Part shown: positions 45,605-58,075 of the stretch, one piece after another
Numbering within the stretch: the stretch's first letter is position 1
How the letters are laid out: each line of letters opens with the position of its first letter
Assembly (NCBI GenBank): GCA_030762935.1
Contig: CM060881.1
Span: forward strand, 98,444,001 to 98,508,000
Reading direction: 5' to 3'
Length of the DNA stretch: 64,000 bases
From: Hymenopus coronatus
Lineage: Eukaryota; Arthropoda; Insecta; Mantodea; Hymenopodidae
Translations under genes and position numbers: made by a program
The notes under the pieces: model-generated
Told to the model about the DNA's origin: nothing
What the model saw: only the letters and a program-made list of their open reading frames with translations
Database searches by the model: none

Positions 45605-46515
45605 CTTAATATTATTCTTCATGCTAAGTGAGATACACCTTAGCCAAATTGATTTTATTACAAATTTTCTTGTAGGTACAATGTGAATAAGACAATACAA
45701 TAGGCTAGAGCGGTAAGGGGAAAGAAAAAACTTCTGATTTGAGAAAATTGTAAATGTTGGGAAATTTAAATCAAAAAAGAGTTTTGTCTCGGAAGTGGTT
45801 GTAGTAGTTGTAAGACAAAAAAGCATTTTACACAAATCGTGTGCTTTAATGAATCCACTTTTGTTAGTGGTATTGAGTTTTTGTGTATATCTTCCTTCGT
45901 CTGGGGGTAACGTGCTTGCCTCTGGTTCACAAGATCGCGGCATCAAACCCGATCGATTTTTGCGAACGTAAAAATCCTTAGCATAGATTCCTTCGGAAAG
46001 GAAGTACAGCTGTTGGTTTACTACGACTTACGGCAAAAAAAAGTACCTCAAGCCTGATGGATGCCTCTGAGCAAAATTAAGCGGTCTTTCATGTCCAATG
46101 TAGAATGGAACGCTGAGAACCAAATTAGTTAAAGAGCGTCCATAAATAACAGTCAAGTTTAATTTATATGTTACAGCTTACCAGTCCTTCAGAATGAAGC
46201 AGATATACATTTTATGTGTGATATGAGTTTTATTAACCATTAGCCATTTTTGAAGAAATAGACTTCCGATAAATGCTCCAAATAAATAGTAGTTTGGAAT
46301 GGCGGGATTTTTATGGAAATCTTCCTGTCGCATCCATGGAAGATACTGAATCTATATAGCAAATACACACACTCTCGCGGATCTTTTTCTACTTTTTTTT
46401 TTTTTTTGGCCACAGGGGTCTTTGGAATATTTTATCTGGTGAAATCTAGGTATTGAATTTTTGTCTGAGATGCAATAATCCTTTGTATCTATTATGCACA
46501 TTGGGTTTGGCAAAA
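45605..46515 (+). mobile_element. Family H copy interrupted by a SINE
   Basis: Pieces 45,605-45,890 and 46,152-46,515 keep motif order. It is diverged, with an abortive palindrome near 46,500. Confidence 0.7.
45891..46151 (+). mobile_element. tRNA-derived SINE, group A (tail type 2), in family H
   Basis: CTTCGTCTGGGGGTAACGTG head, TTTTTGCGAACGTAAAAATC hinge, CCTTCGGAAAGGAAG, tail CCTCAAGCCTGATGGATGCC and GGAACGCTGAGAACC. Confidence 0.78.
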
Positions 46516-47084
46516 AAAAAAAAATAAAAGGAATACTAAATTAAAGATAAAATTCCTGTTTATAAGGCTTCACATAGAGTACAAAAATTCTAGGCAGAAT
46601 TTCCTTCCTTGGCAATTTCCGTCATTTAGTCTCTCTTCCCAACAGCTTACACATGCACTAGAGTTATCAAGTTTTAAAATCATTTAGACAGCGCTAGTTG
46701 TCTAGCATTTGCTTTTTCTATAATGTAACGTGGATCTAGACATACCGAAACACTTCCGAATTGTAGAAAGAAAACGGAAAATCTACTACAGGATGTAACA
46801 GGTTGCGAAACGAAAGATCCGGTTAAAATGTTAACTGAACATCACGAAATGCGTGAGCCGTAATTTACCATACATCCTCATTTGAGTTTTTTTCTTCTTC
46901 GAAACCACATAATTTGGATATTAATTACCGCAAAATTAATCCATAGAAAAGGAGAAAGCTAAGATAATAGTTAAACAATGAAGACATGCATGTAGCGATG
47001 AAAGATGTTATTAATTTTAAATACGCACAATAAAGGAAAGTTGCACTTGACTATGTTCTAAATGAACCCTGAAATGACGAAGCG
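46516..47084. other. Unassigned AT-rich stretch
   Basis: Nothing recognised. Confidence 0.35.
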
Positions 47085-47485
47085 AGTTGACGTACCAGTA
47101 CGCCATACGACTCGCATTTGGGTTCGATTCCCAGCAGAACCTGCAGATTGACGGTATAGAGGAAGTCAGAAAAAGGGAGCAGCCGATGGCCAAGTCAAAA
47201 TACAAATCTCGTTTTGGCGCAGCTGAAAACATATCTATCGGAGACAATGATCAATAATCCCGTGCCGCTAAAGCCCTTAGAAGCCTGCAGCTAACATGCC
47301 AACTGCTGGTCACTCTCTTACGCACGACGATCATCCAACTAATAAAGGGAGATGATGTGGCCATCATCACGCATCCCCCAGCCGAATGTTGGCCTTCGTG
47401 GCCGGGATCGCAGCACCTCATTTTCCTTATAATGCTGAGTGATCACCGCTCCTACACCAGCGAACCCCCTTGCAGAGGATCGAAC
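47085..47485 (+). mobile_element. Long tRNA-headed SINE-like element
   Basis: Head AGCGAGTTGACGTACCAGTA with box B TTGGGTTCGATTCCCAGC, then about 350 bp of G+C-rich body ending GAGGATCGAACCCGTTGAA. No poly(A) or target duplication was found, so the limits are approximate. Confidence 0.6.
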
Positions 47486-47984
47486 CCGTTGAAATAATTT
47501 AAACAAAGGAAACTACCGCTCTATAGGAGGTGAATTTAATACAATTACTAAATTCCTTATTATTGAACAGATTTTAATAAATATTTGCAAGAATTTAAAA
47601 AATGAACAGATTCTGAACATTTTTAATAATAGAGACCTCCCCTTTATAGAGAGTCAATTTAGACAAAATGAACTTCTTATTTATTAAGTTTTCATAACAT
47701 TTTGTAGGTTGTGCGTTGTTATATAAAAACCCAATGTTCAGTTGTATAATTGAAACTAAAGCTACATATTAGGAATTTATTAAGGAAATGAAATAGAATA
47801 AATTCTGTTTCACCAGAATTCTGTGGAGATTCGAATGCGAGATTTCACCGGATGTGAAATGCAGTATACGAATTTTATAAGTAAACATGTCTAAAAGTGG
47901 CCTGAGTGTAGTTTTTCTTAACAGTTTATAATAAGTCATATACTCTTCTTTTGAAATAGCAAAATATCTCTAGTTCTTTCACTT
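47486..47984. other. Unassigned AT-rich stretch
   Basis: Repeats GAACAGATT twice near 47,565 and 47,604; no gene. Confidence 0.3.
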
Positions 47985-48703
47985 CCAATGTGTTTTGAGA
48001 ACCCCTGAACCCAAAGAAAGTTTTAGAAAAAAATTCGTGTGTGTGTGAACACCATAATTCAAAAGCTAAGTCTATTAAATTGCAAACCCAGCATCCTTAA
48101 AGGTTGCGCGATATGTAATATTTACCACCCTTTACATGTAATATTTTTCGAAAATTTTGTTTTCCCAAAAATGTCTTAACGATTTTGAGTTAAATGCCAT
48201 ATATTTAAGATATTTAATGTCAAATTAAATATCTTAAAATTTCCGGAAATATCTTCTTGAGACTCCTCATTCCGATGACTTTCATAAGAGACACGTATAC
48301 AAAAGTTTACTGCACAAAATATTTCTTTAAAGCATAATTTGCCATATAATTTTTGTAGGGTTAATTATTTCCGAGATATTCCCTTTTATTGTTTTAAATT
48401 TTCAGGTATTTATATGTTTCCAATATTTTTTATTGGTTTCTCTTTAATTTTTGTATTTCTAGCCATGCAAAAAGAACCAAATTTCAGTATGATTGTAAAG
48501 TATGCATGATTTTAAAATTTATGACTAATGCTTTAGTCGAAAGTCCTGTTTTACTCTTTTTGTACTTACAAGGAAATATATAATGAACCCATTTCTGCTA
48601 ATGTTTATCTCGAGCTGCATAAAATAGATGAATGATTGAGCTTTAATAACAATAGCTTCCAGTAGAAGATGTAGAGAAGCTTATGTGAGTATATTACATC
48701 AGG
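47985..48703 (-). mobile_element. Family H copy lacking the palindrome
   Basis: From TTTTGAGAACCCCTGAACCC to GTAGAGAAGCTTATGTGAGT. An isolated related piece (GAGATTTCACCGGATG) lies at 47,838-47,854. Confidence 0.78.
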
Positions 48704-49711
48704 TTTTAAATATGTTTGTCGCTAGATTTAAATTCTGAGCACGTTAATGACAGCTTAATTGGTTATATTGGCATATTAATGTTCTTTTAAGCTTTGAAAA
48801 AAATTATGTAAGCAATTTTTAATGCATTTGTGGTCAAATGAGCACGATATATGCTATTGATTATTTAAATGAGACTAAATTCGTTGAATTAAATGTATTT
48901 TTACCCCAATAGGGTTTCTAAAGTCCGTGAGAATATGCCTGAATATTTGCTTGGAATAAAGAGAATTATTATGAATTAATTTATTGCCTAATAATACTTG
49001 ACGATGTTAGAAAGTTTTTCCTCTTTCAAAACAGTATAAGTTTGGCTTTTAACAACCACGCATTCAGTTGTTCTGTTTGCAAAGCTGAAAGAAAAGAAAG
49101 GGACTTAACAGTGAAAGGTGCCAACCTTTAGACATCAGAGCCCACTACAAATCGAAAGCAGAAACATAGAAACATCAAAGTTGCCTTAAATGAACCAAGA
49201 ATGACTAATAGGTAGAATGATAAGTGAAAGTCAAAGTGCACACGTTGAAATCCTCTAGGAGATACATCAGATGGTCAGAAACTGTTCTGAAGTGAGTGAA
49301 AGGAAAATCGTGAATGTGCCGAAATATTACTTCAGTATCTAGTAATTATCCTTCTAAGATTTAGTCATTAGATGTGCTACATCATAATTTGTAAAGTCTG
49401 GCCTTGGTGGTGGTAAACTTGAACCAATTAAAATCTTTCCATGAAATCCTTTTCACTGTTTTATCGGTTTATGTTGTTCACTGCACGGGTTCCTCAATGC
49501 TCTTTTCTGCGCCCACTTTTTATTTCCTAAGCTTTTAATATAAATTACTCCGATACTAATGAAAACCAATACATCGCAATTATCACCATGCTTCACCAAC
49601 TTTTACTATAAGATAGTGTGAATCACTACTAGGAGGTAATTAAACCCTAACTTATATTTTTTGCGTCTATTTTGTCACTTAGTAGGGATGTAAGAGGTGC
49701 AACTTGTTTTA
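48704..49711. other. Unassigned AT-rich stretch
   Basis: Nothing recognised. Confidence 0.4.
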
Positions 49712-49936
49712 TTTTGTAGCATAACATCCTTTAACCAGGTAGTTCATATCAGGCGTTGACTGAAATATGTGAAATAATATTTAAATGAGATCGGGTCCAT
49801 GGAGCTTCAAGTCACTCGACATTCGTCTCCTCAAGATAAGGGAAACCCTCGAAAAACTTTATCCGAGTAACTCGCCCTAAGTGCAATTCGAACTCGCGAC
49901 CTCTTGAATATGAGGCAGACATGCTACCCTCACACT
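49712..49936 (-). mobile_element. tRNA-derived SINE, group C
   Basis: Read inverted: GGTAGCATGTCTGCCTCATA, GCGAGTTCGAATTGC, GAGTTACTCGGATAAAG, GGATGTTATGCTACAAAATA. It abuts the start of the family H part at 49,938. Confidence 0.82.
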
Positions 49937-50082
49937 AGAAGAAATGTTGTATTCCAACCAAAATGTCGATATCGAGATTTCACTGCAAGTACACATTTTG
50001 GAACTCCTTGAATAAAAAAGAATAAAATAAAAGAATAAATAAATGAGTAAAAGAAGTAAAGACATTTTACAAAAGCGCGCGC

Positions 50083-50088
<6 letters not shown>

Positions 50089-50119
<31 letters not shown>

Positions 50120-50132
50120 ACACACACACACA
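50089..50132. repeat. (GA)n(CA)n compound microsatellite
   Basis: GA units followed by CA units at the CA/GT site of a family H copy. Confidence 0.95.
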
Positions 50133-50168
50133 AGACTGTGGTCAGCATAATTGAGAAAGAAAGATTCG

Positions 50169-50420
50169 CTCGAGGGCTTTCACGGCCGGTGTTATTATTG
50201 GTAAAATATAACATGTCCGGGCTTGTAGGCCGTGGTCGAATATTAAAATTACAACACTTGACGTTTCGTCCTTAGCTGTGGAGGACATCATCAGAAATAA
50301 GGCTGGACAGGGACGGCTAACGACTGTCGTCCTCCACAGCTGAGGACGAAACGTTAAATTTTAATAATTTTAATATTCGACCACGGCATGCAAGCCCGGA
50401 CATGTCATATTTTACCAAGA
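50169..50420. mobile_element. Foldback (MITE-like) element with 89-bp arms
   Basis: Arms 50,198-50,286 and 50,329-50,418 are inverted copies (TTGGTAAAATATAACATGTC paired with GACATGTCATATTTTACCAA, and CTGTGGAGGA with TCCTCCACAG at the inner ends), with a loop of about 42 bp. The left side has about 29 extra bases (CTCGAGGGCTTTCACGGCCG). Flanking AAGATTCG/AAAATTCG (50,161-50,168 and 50,421-50,428) look like an 8-bp target duplication, which restores the host family H sequence. An 8-bp duplication would suit a hAT-type non-autonomous element, but the family is not identified. Confidence 0.8.
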
Positions 50421-50519
50421 AAAATTCGGTTAAATACCAAAATTTGTGATTGAGTTCAGCATCTTTGAAGGATATGACGCACAGATAGACCCTCTCCAAA
50501 CTGGGAACATTCTCAAAAA

Positions 50520-51351
50520 TCTGATGTGTTCAGACGACTTCCTTTGTGTCTACTAACAAACTGTTCTTTCAAAAGAGTATTCTTCTATCTACTTCACGCT
50601 AATCTAGATAAACATTACATAAATGATCTTATTAGTTAGTTCCTTCTAGGTAGAAGAGAACTAAGAGAATACACCAGGCTAAAGCAATTGTCAAATCTTT
50701 TAAATGCTGCCTGTAGCGATTTACATTGAAATTCGCTTCTCTTTGCAGAGTCATTAGTAAAAAAACAACAAAAAACAGATAAAATAACTTCCAGTTTGAT
50801 AAATGTATAATTATTTTAAAATTGAAACCAATACTAAGGAAATTCTGGGAAGTGGTAAAACTCTTCCCCCACCAAAAAGTATTTGACATAAATTGTATGT
50901 TTTAACGAGATAAAATTTTATGTGTAATATGGTTTTGTCTATCTCTTACGGTTTTCTAGTTATGCAAAGATCATCCACAATAAAGAGAACTTCAGACACT
51001 TCCCGAAAATCCAAGATATAGGTACATTTCATTTGTGATGTAAATATCTTTATAGTATGTTCATCAAAATTATTAGAACGATTTTTCAGAAAATGCAACA
51101 TTTTCAAGAATCTTACATGCAAAGGGCAGTTTGGGATGGGGCTATTTTTGTAATGCATCGTTGGAATATACTGAAATTAATTACCAAGTTCAGCATATGA
51201 CCGAATTTTCGTTTTTGAGTGATGCTGTCCACACGCACTTCTAAAGCATGCTTTGTATGGATTCAGAGTTCCTCAAAACATGAAATTCCAGTAAACTCTT
51301 GGTATCAATACTTTTTCCTCTTAAATTCATATTGTATATGGTAGAGTAAGA
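50520..51351 (+). mobile_element. Family H near-complete copy
   Basis: TCTGATGTGTTCAGACGACT start to GGTAGAGTAAG. The palindrome is decayed. Confidence 0.85.
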
Positions 51352-51759
51352 TCAAATTGTCGTTAGGGGTATTTGAGTTCAGTATTGTGACAGGATATAG
51401 TAGTGCGTCTCGGGGGAGGGGATTTATTATGTGTATTTTTGGTGAATTAAAATATAGTACATGTGGATTTACAGCACAAAGTCATTAATTCGTTGACAAA
51501 CAAGAGACTACTATGTATATAACAAAGTTGATCATTAATTTCTACATAAATGTTAGGTGCAGTGTATTGACCTTCCTGCTTGACGTAATAAATAACATTG
51601 TAATTTGTGCCATAACTATATTAGAACTATAAGAGTGGACAAAAGCAAAGGCCATCTACTCTTTCATAATTATTGTTAATATTAAAATAGTCATGTATAG
51701 GAATTAAGATAAGTCAGAAATACCGTGGTTCCGGTAGTGGCTTGTGGCATCCAATTTTT
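51352..51759. other. Unassigned stretch between family H copies
   Basis: Nothing recognised. Confidence 0.35.
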
Positions 51760-52525
51760 ACTTTCTCTACACATGTTATATACATAGTGTATAGAGAAGG
51801 TGTTGTATTGCACCCAAAAATTCGATACCGAGATTTCACGGTAAATACATATTTTGACCTCCGGAATAAAAAAAAAAATGTTTAGAAAAATGTCTGTGTG
51901 TGTGTGTCTATAGGCAACATGGCTCAAAAACGAAAAGACCGTAAAGTACCAAACTTAGTTAAGTTCAGTATCTTCCAAAGATGCGACACGAAGATTTAAG
52001 ATAAAATCCCCCCCTCCCCCAGCTAAATTTTATCATGGAAAAATGTCGTCTTTTAATATCAGGATCTACCCTTTTTAGTTCTTGATATACGATCCTACTG
52101 TGGATTCAAAATTTCATTTTATTTTAATGTCTACCTTTCAGTTCAGACTTTTGAAAAACCAATTTTTAAGTCCCCCCTATGGTTTCCCCCATAGGCAGTT
52201 TTAATTCTGATGGATTATATTTCCAATTTTAACTATCCATTCCATGAGACTTTTATCTATTTTATCTTTTATGTTTAACACCGTTTTAAACCAGGACGAT
52301 GAAGACCCCGAAGTTTAGGGCCCTTACACCTCACTTATCATAGTTATGAAAACATTTCAAAAATTTTGATTTTCTCAAAAATAGCTGTAACGATTTTGAT
52401 TAAAATCTCTTATATTTAACATATTTACATGTCAAATGAAATGCGTATTTCAATTTTCTGTGAATAGTCTCTGAAGACACATTATTCTGGATTAATTGTT
52501 ATAAATTTTACATAACTGGATGAAT
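51760..52525 (-). mobile_element. Family H 3' half with a 296-bp insert
   Basis: ACTTTCTCTACACATGTTAT to about 52,030, then an insert (52,039-52,334), then 52,344-52,525 in the expected order. Confidence 0.82.
52039..52334. mobile_element. Unclassified 296-bp insert with 9-bp target duplication
   Basis: It interrupts a family H copy. TTATCATGG (52,030-52,038) and TTATCATAG (52,335-52,343) flank it. The body includes GTCCCCCCTATGGTTTCCCC and ends GACCCCGAAGTTTAGGGCCC. No TIR or tRNA head was recognised. Confidence 0.6.
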
Positions 52526-52914
52526 AGGTATTCAGAAGCTTTTCCCAAAATTCAAGATATACATTTTATTTTCGAGTAATTTTTATAATGTGCGCTATTT
52601 TAAGCAAAATCATTATAGCCATTTTTGACAAAACCGAAATTTTCAATAACTTTTCCATATAAAGTGTAGCTTAGGGTAGGGAAATTTTCTTGAAAATTTT
52701 CGGGTAGCATTTTTAAAAGATTTTAAACTTAGATTTAACGGTATTTTACTTTTTAAGCTGTGCTTTCCACAGACACACATGGATCTTTTTCTACAACAAA
52801 ATGTGCCTCGGAGGATCTCAAAACATATATTTTTGATGAAATATTAGTATCGAATTTTGGGTGGAATACAATACTTTCTCTATATACCATGTACATAGTG
52901 TCTGTAGAGAAATT
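52526..52914 (+). mobile_element. Family H 3' half
   Basis: TAGGTATTCAGAAGCTTTTC to the palindrome and CTGTAGAGAAATT. Confidence 0.82.
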
Positions 52915-53663
52915 AAAAAGATATGACATTATTTATAAATATCTTTTATATAAAATATAACTTTTCTAGGTGAATATTTTTAAAATTGATTCACGTGGCT
53001 CGTTTTACCAGAATAATAAATTTAGACAGTAAAATTGTATTGAAATAACCATAGAAACTATAATTTTGATACATGGAAAAAATATCACTATTATATTTAA
53101 TAATTGGTATAAATTTTTATATGGTATACTCGTATGTATACTGGATTTTCAAAATTTCAGAGATGCATCAGTTTAAAGTTCCTAAATATACTATCCACAT
53201 CTAGATGCTATTACTCAATAATGTTAAAATGCACAGACGTAAGCTCCCAACTCAGACTACTAATATTTTCCTCCTATTGGTTAAGAGTTATCATCTTTAT
53301 CTTTATAAGCTATTTGCTAACTAACCGTCTCCAAGGTCGTTTTGAGACGCACATGAAGAGAAAATAATCATGGAGAAAGTGTGAAGAAGTATCAAGTTAC
53401 AAGCTTATCTTGCGGATCTGATCTACCATCTCTATAAAATTAAGTCCATTATCATAAAGCTTACACACTTCGTGAGTTACGTATTGTAGCATACAGAGGT
53501 AAATGGTCTTCGGAGAGAGAAAAGAAAAAAATATCCTCTACTCTGATGCGTTTGAAGAACCTTGAACATTCTTCCGCACATCCGCATATTAAAATCTAGG
53601 CCATGTAATACCTACAGTTTCTATTTCTTTCTAAGGTCGAAATTTCAAATATTCCTAATTTTT
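52915..53663. other. Unassigned AT-rich stretch
   Basis: A 77-codon frame at 53,134-53,367 lacks motifs. Confidence 0.35.
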
Positions 53664-54444
53664 ACTTTCTTTATACGTACTATGTACAGTGTATAGAGAA
53701 GATATTATAATGCACCCAAAAATTCGATACCGAGATTTCACCGGAAATGCAGGTTTTGAGACTCCCTGAATCAAAAAAAAAATATTTTTAGAAAAATGTC
53801 TGTCAAAAACGAAAAGACCTTTAAGTACCAAATTTGGTAGTTAAGGATCTGACACGAAGATTTTCAAAGAAATCCCCCCATCCCAAATGACCCTTTACAT
53901 GGAACTTTTTTCGAACATTTTTATTTTCTTAAAAATGGCTGTAAAGATTTTTATTAAAATGTTGTATAGTAAAGATATTTACCTGACAAATAATATGTAT
54001 ATCTTGAATTTTCTGGGAATAGCCTCTGAAGACTACTTTACTAAGGATGAATTTTAAGGAATTTTGCATAACTGTTAAACCGTAAGAGATAGACAAAAAC
54101 TTACCACACAAAAAATGTAGAGCATACTAAAATACACAATTTATGTTATATGCATTTTTTTCGTGGAGGTGATCATTTTTGAGATACACCTTGTTTTTGG
54201 TTTCAGCTTTGAAAAATGTCTGTTCATACAAACAAAGGAACTTCAGTCACATAGCAACCAGCTTTTGAGTAGCACTTTAACCTATGGTACTTCCTTATTT
54301 CGCTTCTAATTACAAGGAAGCATAATAAGACTATTTCTGCTAATTTTTTTTCTCGATTAGCGTGAAGAAAATAGAAGCATAAGCTTTTTAAACATAATTT
54401 GTTGTAAAGATGTAGAGAAAGTGATGTGAATGGCACACATCAGA
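53664..54444 (-). mobile_element. Family H full-length copy, slightly shortened
   Basis: 781 bp, ACTTTCTTTATACGTAC to CATCAGA. The CA/GT tract is deleted. Confidence 0.92.
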
Positions 54445-55284
54445 TTTTTTAAATTTAAAATGTTGTAATTTTGAAAGCAATGCAATGAAGCTTCCTTATG
54501 CTTAAGATCAGAAGTCTCAAAAATTGTACTCGCGAATACCGCTCCCTAAATATGGGAAGACGTTGTGGGCTATGACATAACATTGCAATCCACTCACCTC
54601 TTCCCTGAGACATGCAGTTGTGAACTGTCTGTCGTAGTGAAATGGCTAATCAGATAATAAGAATCCACATAAGGACGAATGGGAGAAACAATTTTACGTA
54701 CTGTTTCTGATGAAACAGTACGCTTACGGGAGATATATAAGACTAACATAAGACGTCATTATAACGTATGTCACAAAGAGTACATGAACATTACAGGCAC
54801 GTAATTCTAACAAAATGTGTTATCAGATGTAAATACAGAGATTATCATAGCAATCATGTATTTTATTAGACTGTTACTATAATTATTATCTTTATTAACA
54901 TTATAACCATTATCATTAAATGTTATGTACGAATATAATTTAATTAACTCATAGAGTTTTAAACATACTTTAGAAGGTACTCTAAATGAAAGTTGAATAT
55001 TTTCTCAGGGATGTAGAAATGTTTCAAGGAATAAAAGTGTGTAATTCATAAGCATACTCTAGGGATGGAATGTGCAATACAATTCCAAGAACTGGAGAGT
55101 TTTTAAAAATTGAAAACATTAAAATTGCATTCACGATCTCTGACAGCAGATGCAAACTATGTGCGCAGCTAAAAGTAGTCGCATGCGACAATGAGTTACA
55201 TTTAAATACTCTTGTGTCATAATTCCTCTACTAAATTCACTCTTCACTGTGATCTGGAGCAGGTATTTAGCGTAGTAGTGCGAC
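54445..55284. other. Unassigned stretch
   Basis: Nothing recognised before the SINE at 55,285. Confidence 0.35.
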
Positions 55285-55500
55285 CCTAACCGAATCAGGT
55301 GGCTCAGGCGTTCCATCTAGGACTGGTATTCGGGAGGTCCTGGATTTTTCCGTTGTTTTCCTGGGGCTGCTTAGACGAATGCTGGGGTACTGTATATATA
55401 TCACGGTTCCTTTACCTTCACTCCTTCATTTCATTTCCCTTCTTCATCTTTCAGGTCGGCGCAAGTGTGGCTTGAGACTGGCACGTTTGCTTGCTCCGAG
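55285..55500 (+). mobile_element. tRNA-headed SINE (GGTGGCTCAGGCG head)
   Basis: CGAATCAGGTGGCTCAGGCG, GGACTGGTATTCGGGAGGTC, TTTTCCGTTGTTTTCCTGGG, CTTCACTCCTTCATTTCATT, GTCGGCGCAAGTGTGGCTTG. Box B is damaged. It grades into the G+C-rich block at 55,500-55,860. Confidence 0.6.
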
Positions 55501-55860
55501 TGAAACTCTGTTTCCCCTGGTTACGCTGGTTCAGGCTAGGTGCCATTGAAGATGCATCCTTTCGGCCTCCCTGCGCCTGTATAGCCTCCGTGGCGCGCCA
55601 GGGCTGCCATCTAGTGACTGTTGGAGACTTCCGTGCGTCTCTATGCTTAGCTCCGTCGTTTCTTGTGTGCTGGCCTGTGGTTTCCCCTCCTCTCCTCCCT
55701 TCTCCCGCGGAGGGGGTGGGGGTAGGCCGTAATAGATCTGTACGGGTCGCAGTTGCCGTGGTGTTCCTACAACCAACTGCTAATGCCTTTGTAGTGCGGT
55801 ACAGTACCTCTAGTGACCTTGACGCCTGCTTTAGATTGTTGTTCAACGGTTGAATGACAT
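55500..55860. repeat. G+C-rich block after a SINE
   Basis: Contains TGCCATCTAGTGACTGTTGG and CTTCTCCCGCGGAGGGGGTG. A 194-codon minus-strand frame (56,035-55,451) is open but is low-complexity basic/Thr-Ser-rich with no domain, and it overlaps the SINE, so it is not called a gene. Confidence 0.4.
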
Positions 55861-55919
55861 AATAGTAAATACTCCTCCATTGAACCTTGTATGGCTCTTG
55901 GTGAAACAATCGATGGATG

Positions 55920-56190
55920 TTATTAATTGTTTCTTCCACACTAGACGTGTGTAGGATAGAAGTTGGTAAGGTAGAGTCATATTGAAAAATGCAATGCCAT
56001 AACTGGAATTTTAACCACGCCGTCCGGGTGCCCACTGAGCAAAATGGAAAGATTCCGAAATGACATTATTTTTCCCAACTCACTCGCGTGTTTGCTGGCA
56101 AACCACAAGGTGATCGCAAATGATTTTGATGGCGACTTATAAAGGCCAATTAGCGTTAATTAATTGTTTCTTCAACATTAGCCGTGTGTA
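55920..56190 (+). repeat. Direct repeat, ~237-bp offset
   Basis: TTAATTGTTTCTTC-ACA-TAG-CGTGTGTAG with a following GTTGG-AAGGT occurs at 55,922-55,970 and again at 56,158-56,207. The rest of the two units is poorly alike. Confidence 0.6.
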
Positions 56191-56239
56191 GCACAAGCGT
56201 TGGAAAGGTCAATTTGGAAAATGTATATCGCGTGGGCAC

Positions 56240-56330
56240 GTTGCCATTGAAACTCAGTGGTTAGAGTAACAGGACGGAGACTAGGAGATTCATTGCTCAA
56301 ATCCTGGCTGAATTTTTCAGTCTACCTTTC
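56240..56330 (+). mobile_element. tRNA-like SINE head fragment
   Basis: AACTCAGTGGTTAGAGTAAC (box A) and GCTCAAATCCTGGCTGAATT (box B) at tRNA spacing; the body is not identified. Confidence 0.45.
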
Positions 56331-56761
56331 CAATTTATGGAAGATTTTCTTTCTACCATATTTCTTTGCTCATCAACCTGGCTCAAAATCTCGAAAAAAC
56401 AATGATACATCTTTGAAGGTTTCTTTTTTTTTTTTTTATTTACAGTTTTCTTCCTTTGTTCAAGAAGACTACCATTGATAATTGCTCAAAATTCTGAAAA
56501 ATATTATTAATGCCCAGTCCACAGATTTACATCTTGCTGTTTCAGAGTTCTATGTTGGAATACAGATGGTTTCATTTCGATATATAGATAACTTTCATCT
56601 GGACAAATGTAGAAACTGAGCATTCATTGTCTTTAGTATTTGAAGGAGTAATGAACTTAATTGCATATCATCCATTCTAAATCAAACATAAATGAAAATG
56701 CGTAGATTTCCATAAAAAAAGATAAATTTAAAACGCGGTCATAATGACGGTGTTTTGCTTC
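56331..56761. other. Unassigned stretch
   Basis: T-rich 56,420-56,437; nothing else. Confidence 0.35.
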
Positions 56762-57180
56762 CTGTAACAACATAACTCAAAGTTACCAAACTCGGTATTT
56801 ATTACTCGGTGCTTTCCAGAAATGCAACACGAAGATTTCCAAAAAAAAAAAAACACCCCAAAATAATCTTTGCATGCATCATTTTTAGAGCTGTATTATT
56901 TTCTCAAAAATCGCTCTAATGGTTTTGATAAACACTTAATACTATATCAAATGTGTTTACTTGAAAAATAGTAGGTATATCTCAAATTTTCTGGGAATAG
57001 GTTATGAAGTTCTGGGGTTAGCTTTACTTTGAAGGAAATTTATATAATCTTGTACAACTGTTAAACGTTAAGCGATAGACAAAAATGCACTGCACGCAAA
57101 ACATAGATCTATTTAAAACAGACAGTTTATTTCAAATAAGTTTTTCTGTGGCATTAGCAATTTCCAATGCTCCTTACAGA
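56762..57180 (-). mobile_element. Family H central part
   Basis: CATAACTCAAAGTTACCAAA to TTTTTCTGTGGCATTAGC; neither end is present. Confidence 0.72.
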
Positions 57181-57476
57181 CATACCCACATCATCTGCAT
57201 AAAAGTTAATATGTACATTATCGCAATATGTGTGTGTTCCGTTGAAATCTATGCATAGAAATTTGAATGGAATTACTATACTTATTCTACTTACTATAGT
57301 AGTCAACAAACGCTGCCTAGTGTTCTGGCTCCTACCAAGTTATCTATTTTATCATGAAGTTGAGCTGACAATATGATCTAATTGTATTCCCTTAGTAGTT
57401 GCGCAATGAGATGAGCAATGGCCTTGAATTCAGGTGGTGTAACAATACATTGTTTAAGTTTAAAACTCTGATTTGT

Positions 57477-58071
57477 TCCATTCACACGACCTTCTATGCA
57501 TCTCTGCAACAAATTATTTCCTCTATTTACTTCATACTAATCGAGAAAAAAATTAGCAGAAATGGTCATGTTACCTGTTTCTTTATAAGCATAAGGGAAA
57601 TAAGAGAATACCATTTAATAAATGGATAGTAAAGTCTTTTAAAAGCTGGTTGCTATTTGATTGAAATACCTTTGTTTGTATAGCCATGAGTTTTCCCGTA
57701 TGAGAAAAGTATAAGTATTTTAAAACTGAAAACAATAGCAAGCCATTTTTGAGCATATCAAAATTTTCGAAACTTTTTCAATGCAAAGAGTAGTTAAGGG
57801 TGGGGGATTTTTTTTATTCTGCTTGCCGCATCCTTGAAAATACTGAACTTAAATACCAAGTTTGGTATTTAACGGACTTTTCGTGTTTGAGCATGCTGCC
57901 CAATCTCCCCCCCCCCCCACAAACATATGCAGACACGGGCATTTTTCAAAAATTGCTGTTTTGGATTCAGAGAATCTCAAAAACATATATTTTAGGTAAA
58001 ATTTCCCTATGGAGTTTTTGGGTGTAATATAATACCTTCCCTAAACTCTATGTACATAAAACGCGTAGAAA
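57477..58071 (+). mobile_element. Family H copy, internally deleted, head-to-tail with next
   Basis: TCTGATTTGTTCCATTCACA to ACGCGTAGAAAAA. It lacks about 250 bp near 57,740. Confidence 0.88.
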
Positions 58072-58075
58072 AAAA

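Larger units (their letters stand above)
49938..50515 (-). mobile_element. Family H part carrying the foldback element
   Basis: 49,938-50,168 and 50,421-50,515 form one copy split by the inverted-repeat element. (GA)n(CA)n expansion at 50,089-50,132. Confidence 0.82.

Noticed and set aside
55451..56035. 194-codon minus-strand open frame
   Set aside because: Low-complexity Thr/Ser/Arg-rich, no domain, overlaps a SINE and a G+C-rich block where long frames arise by composition.
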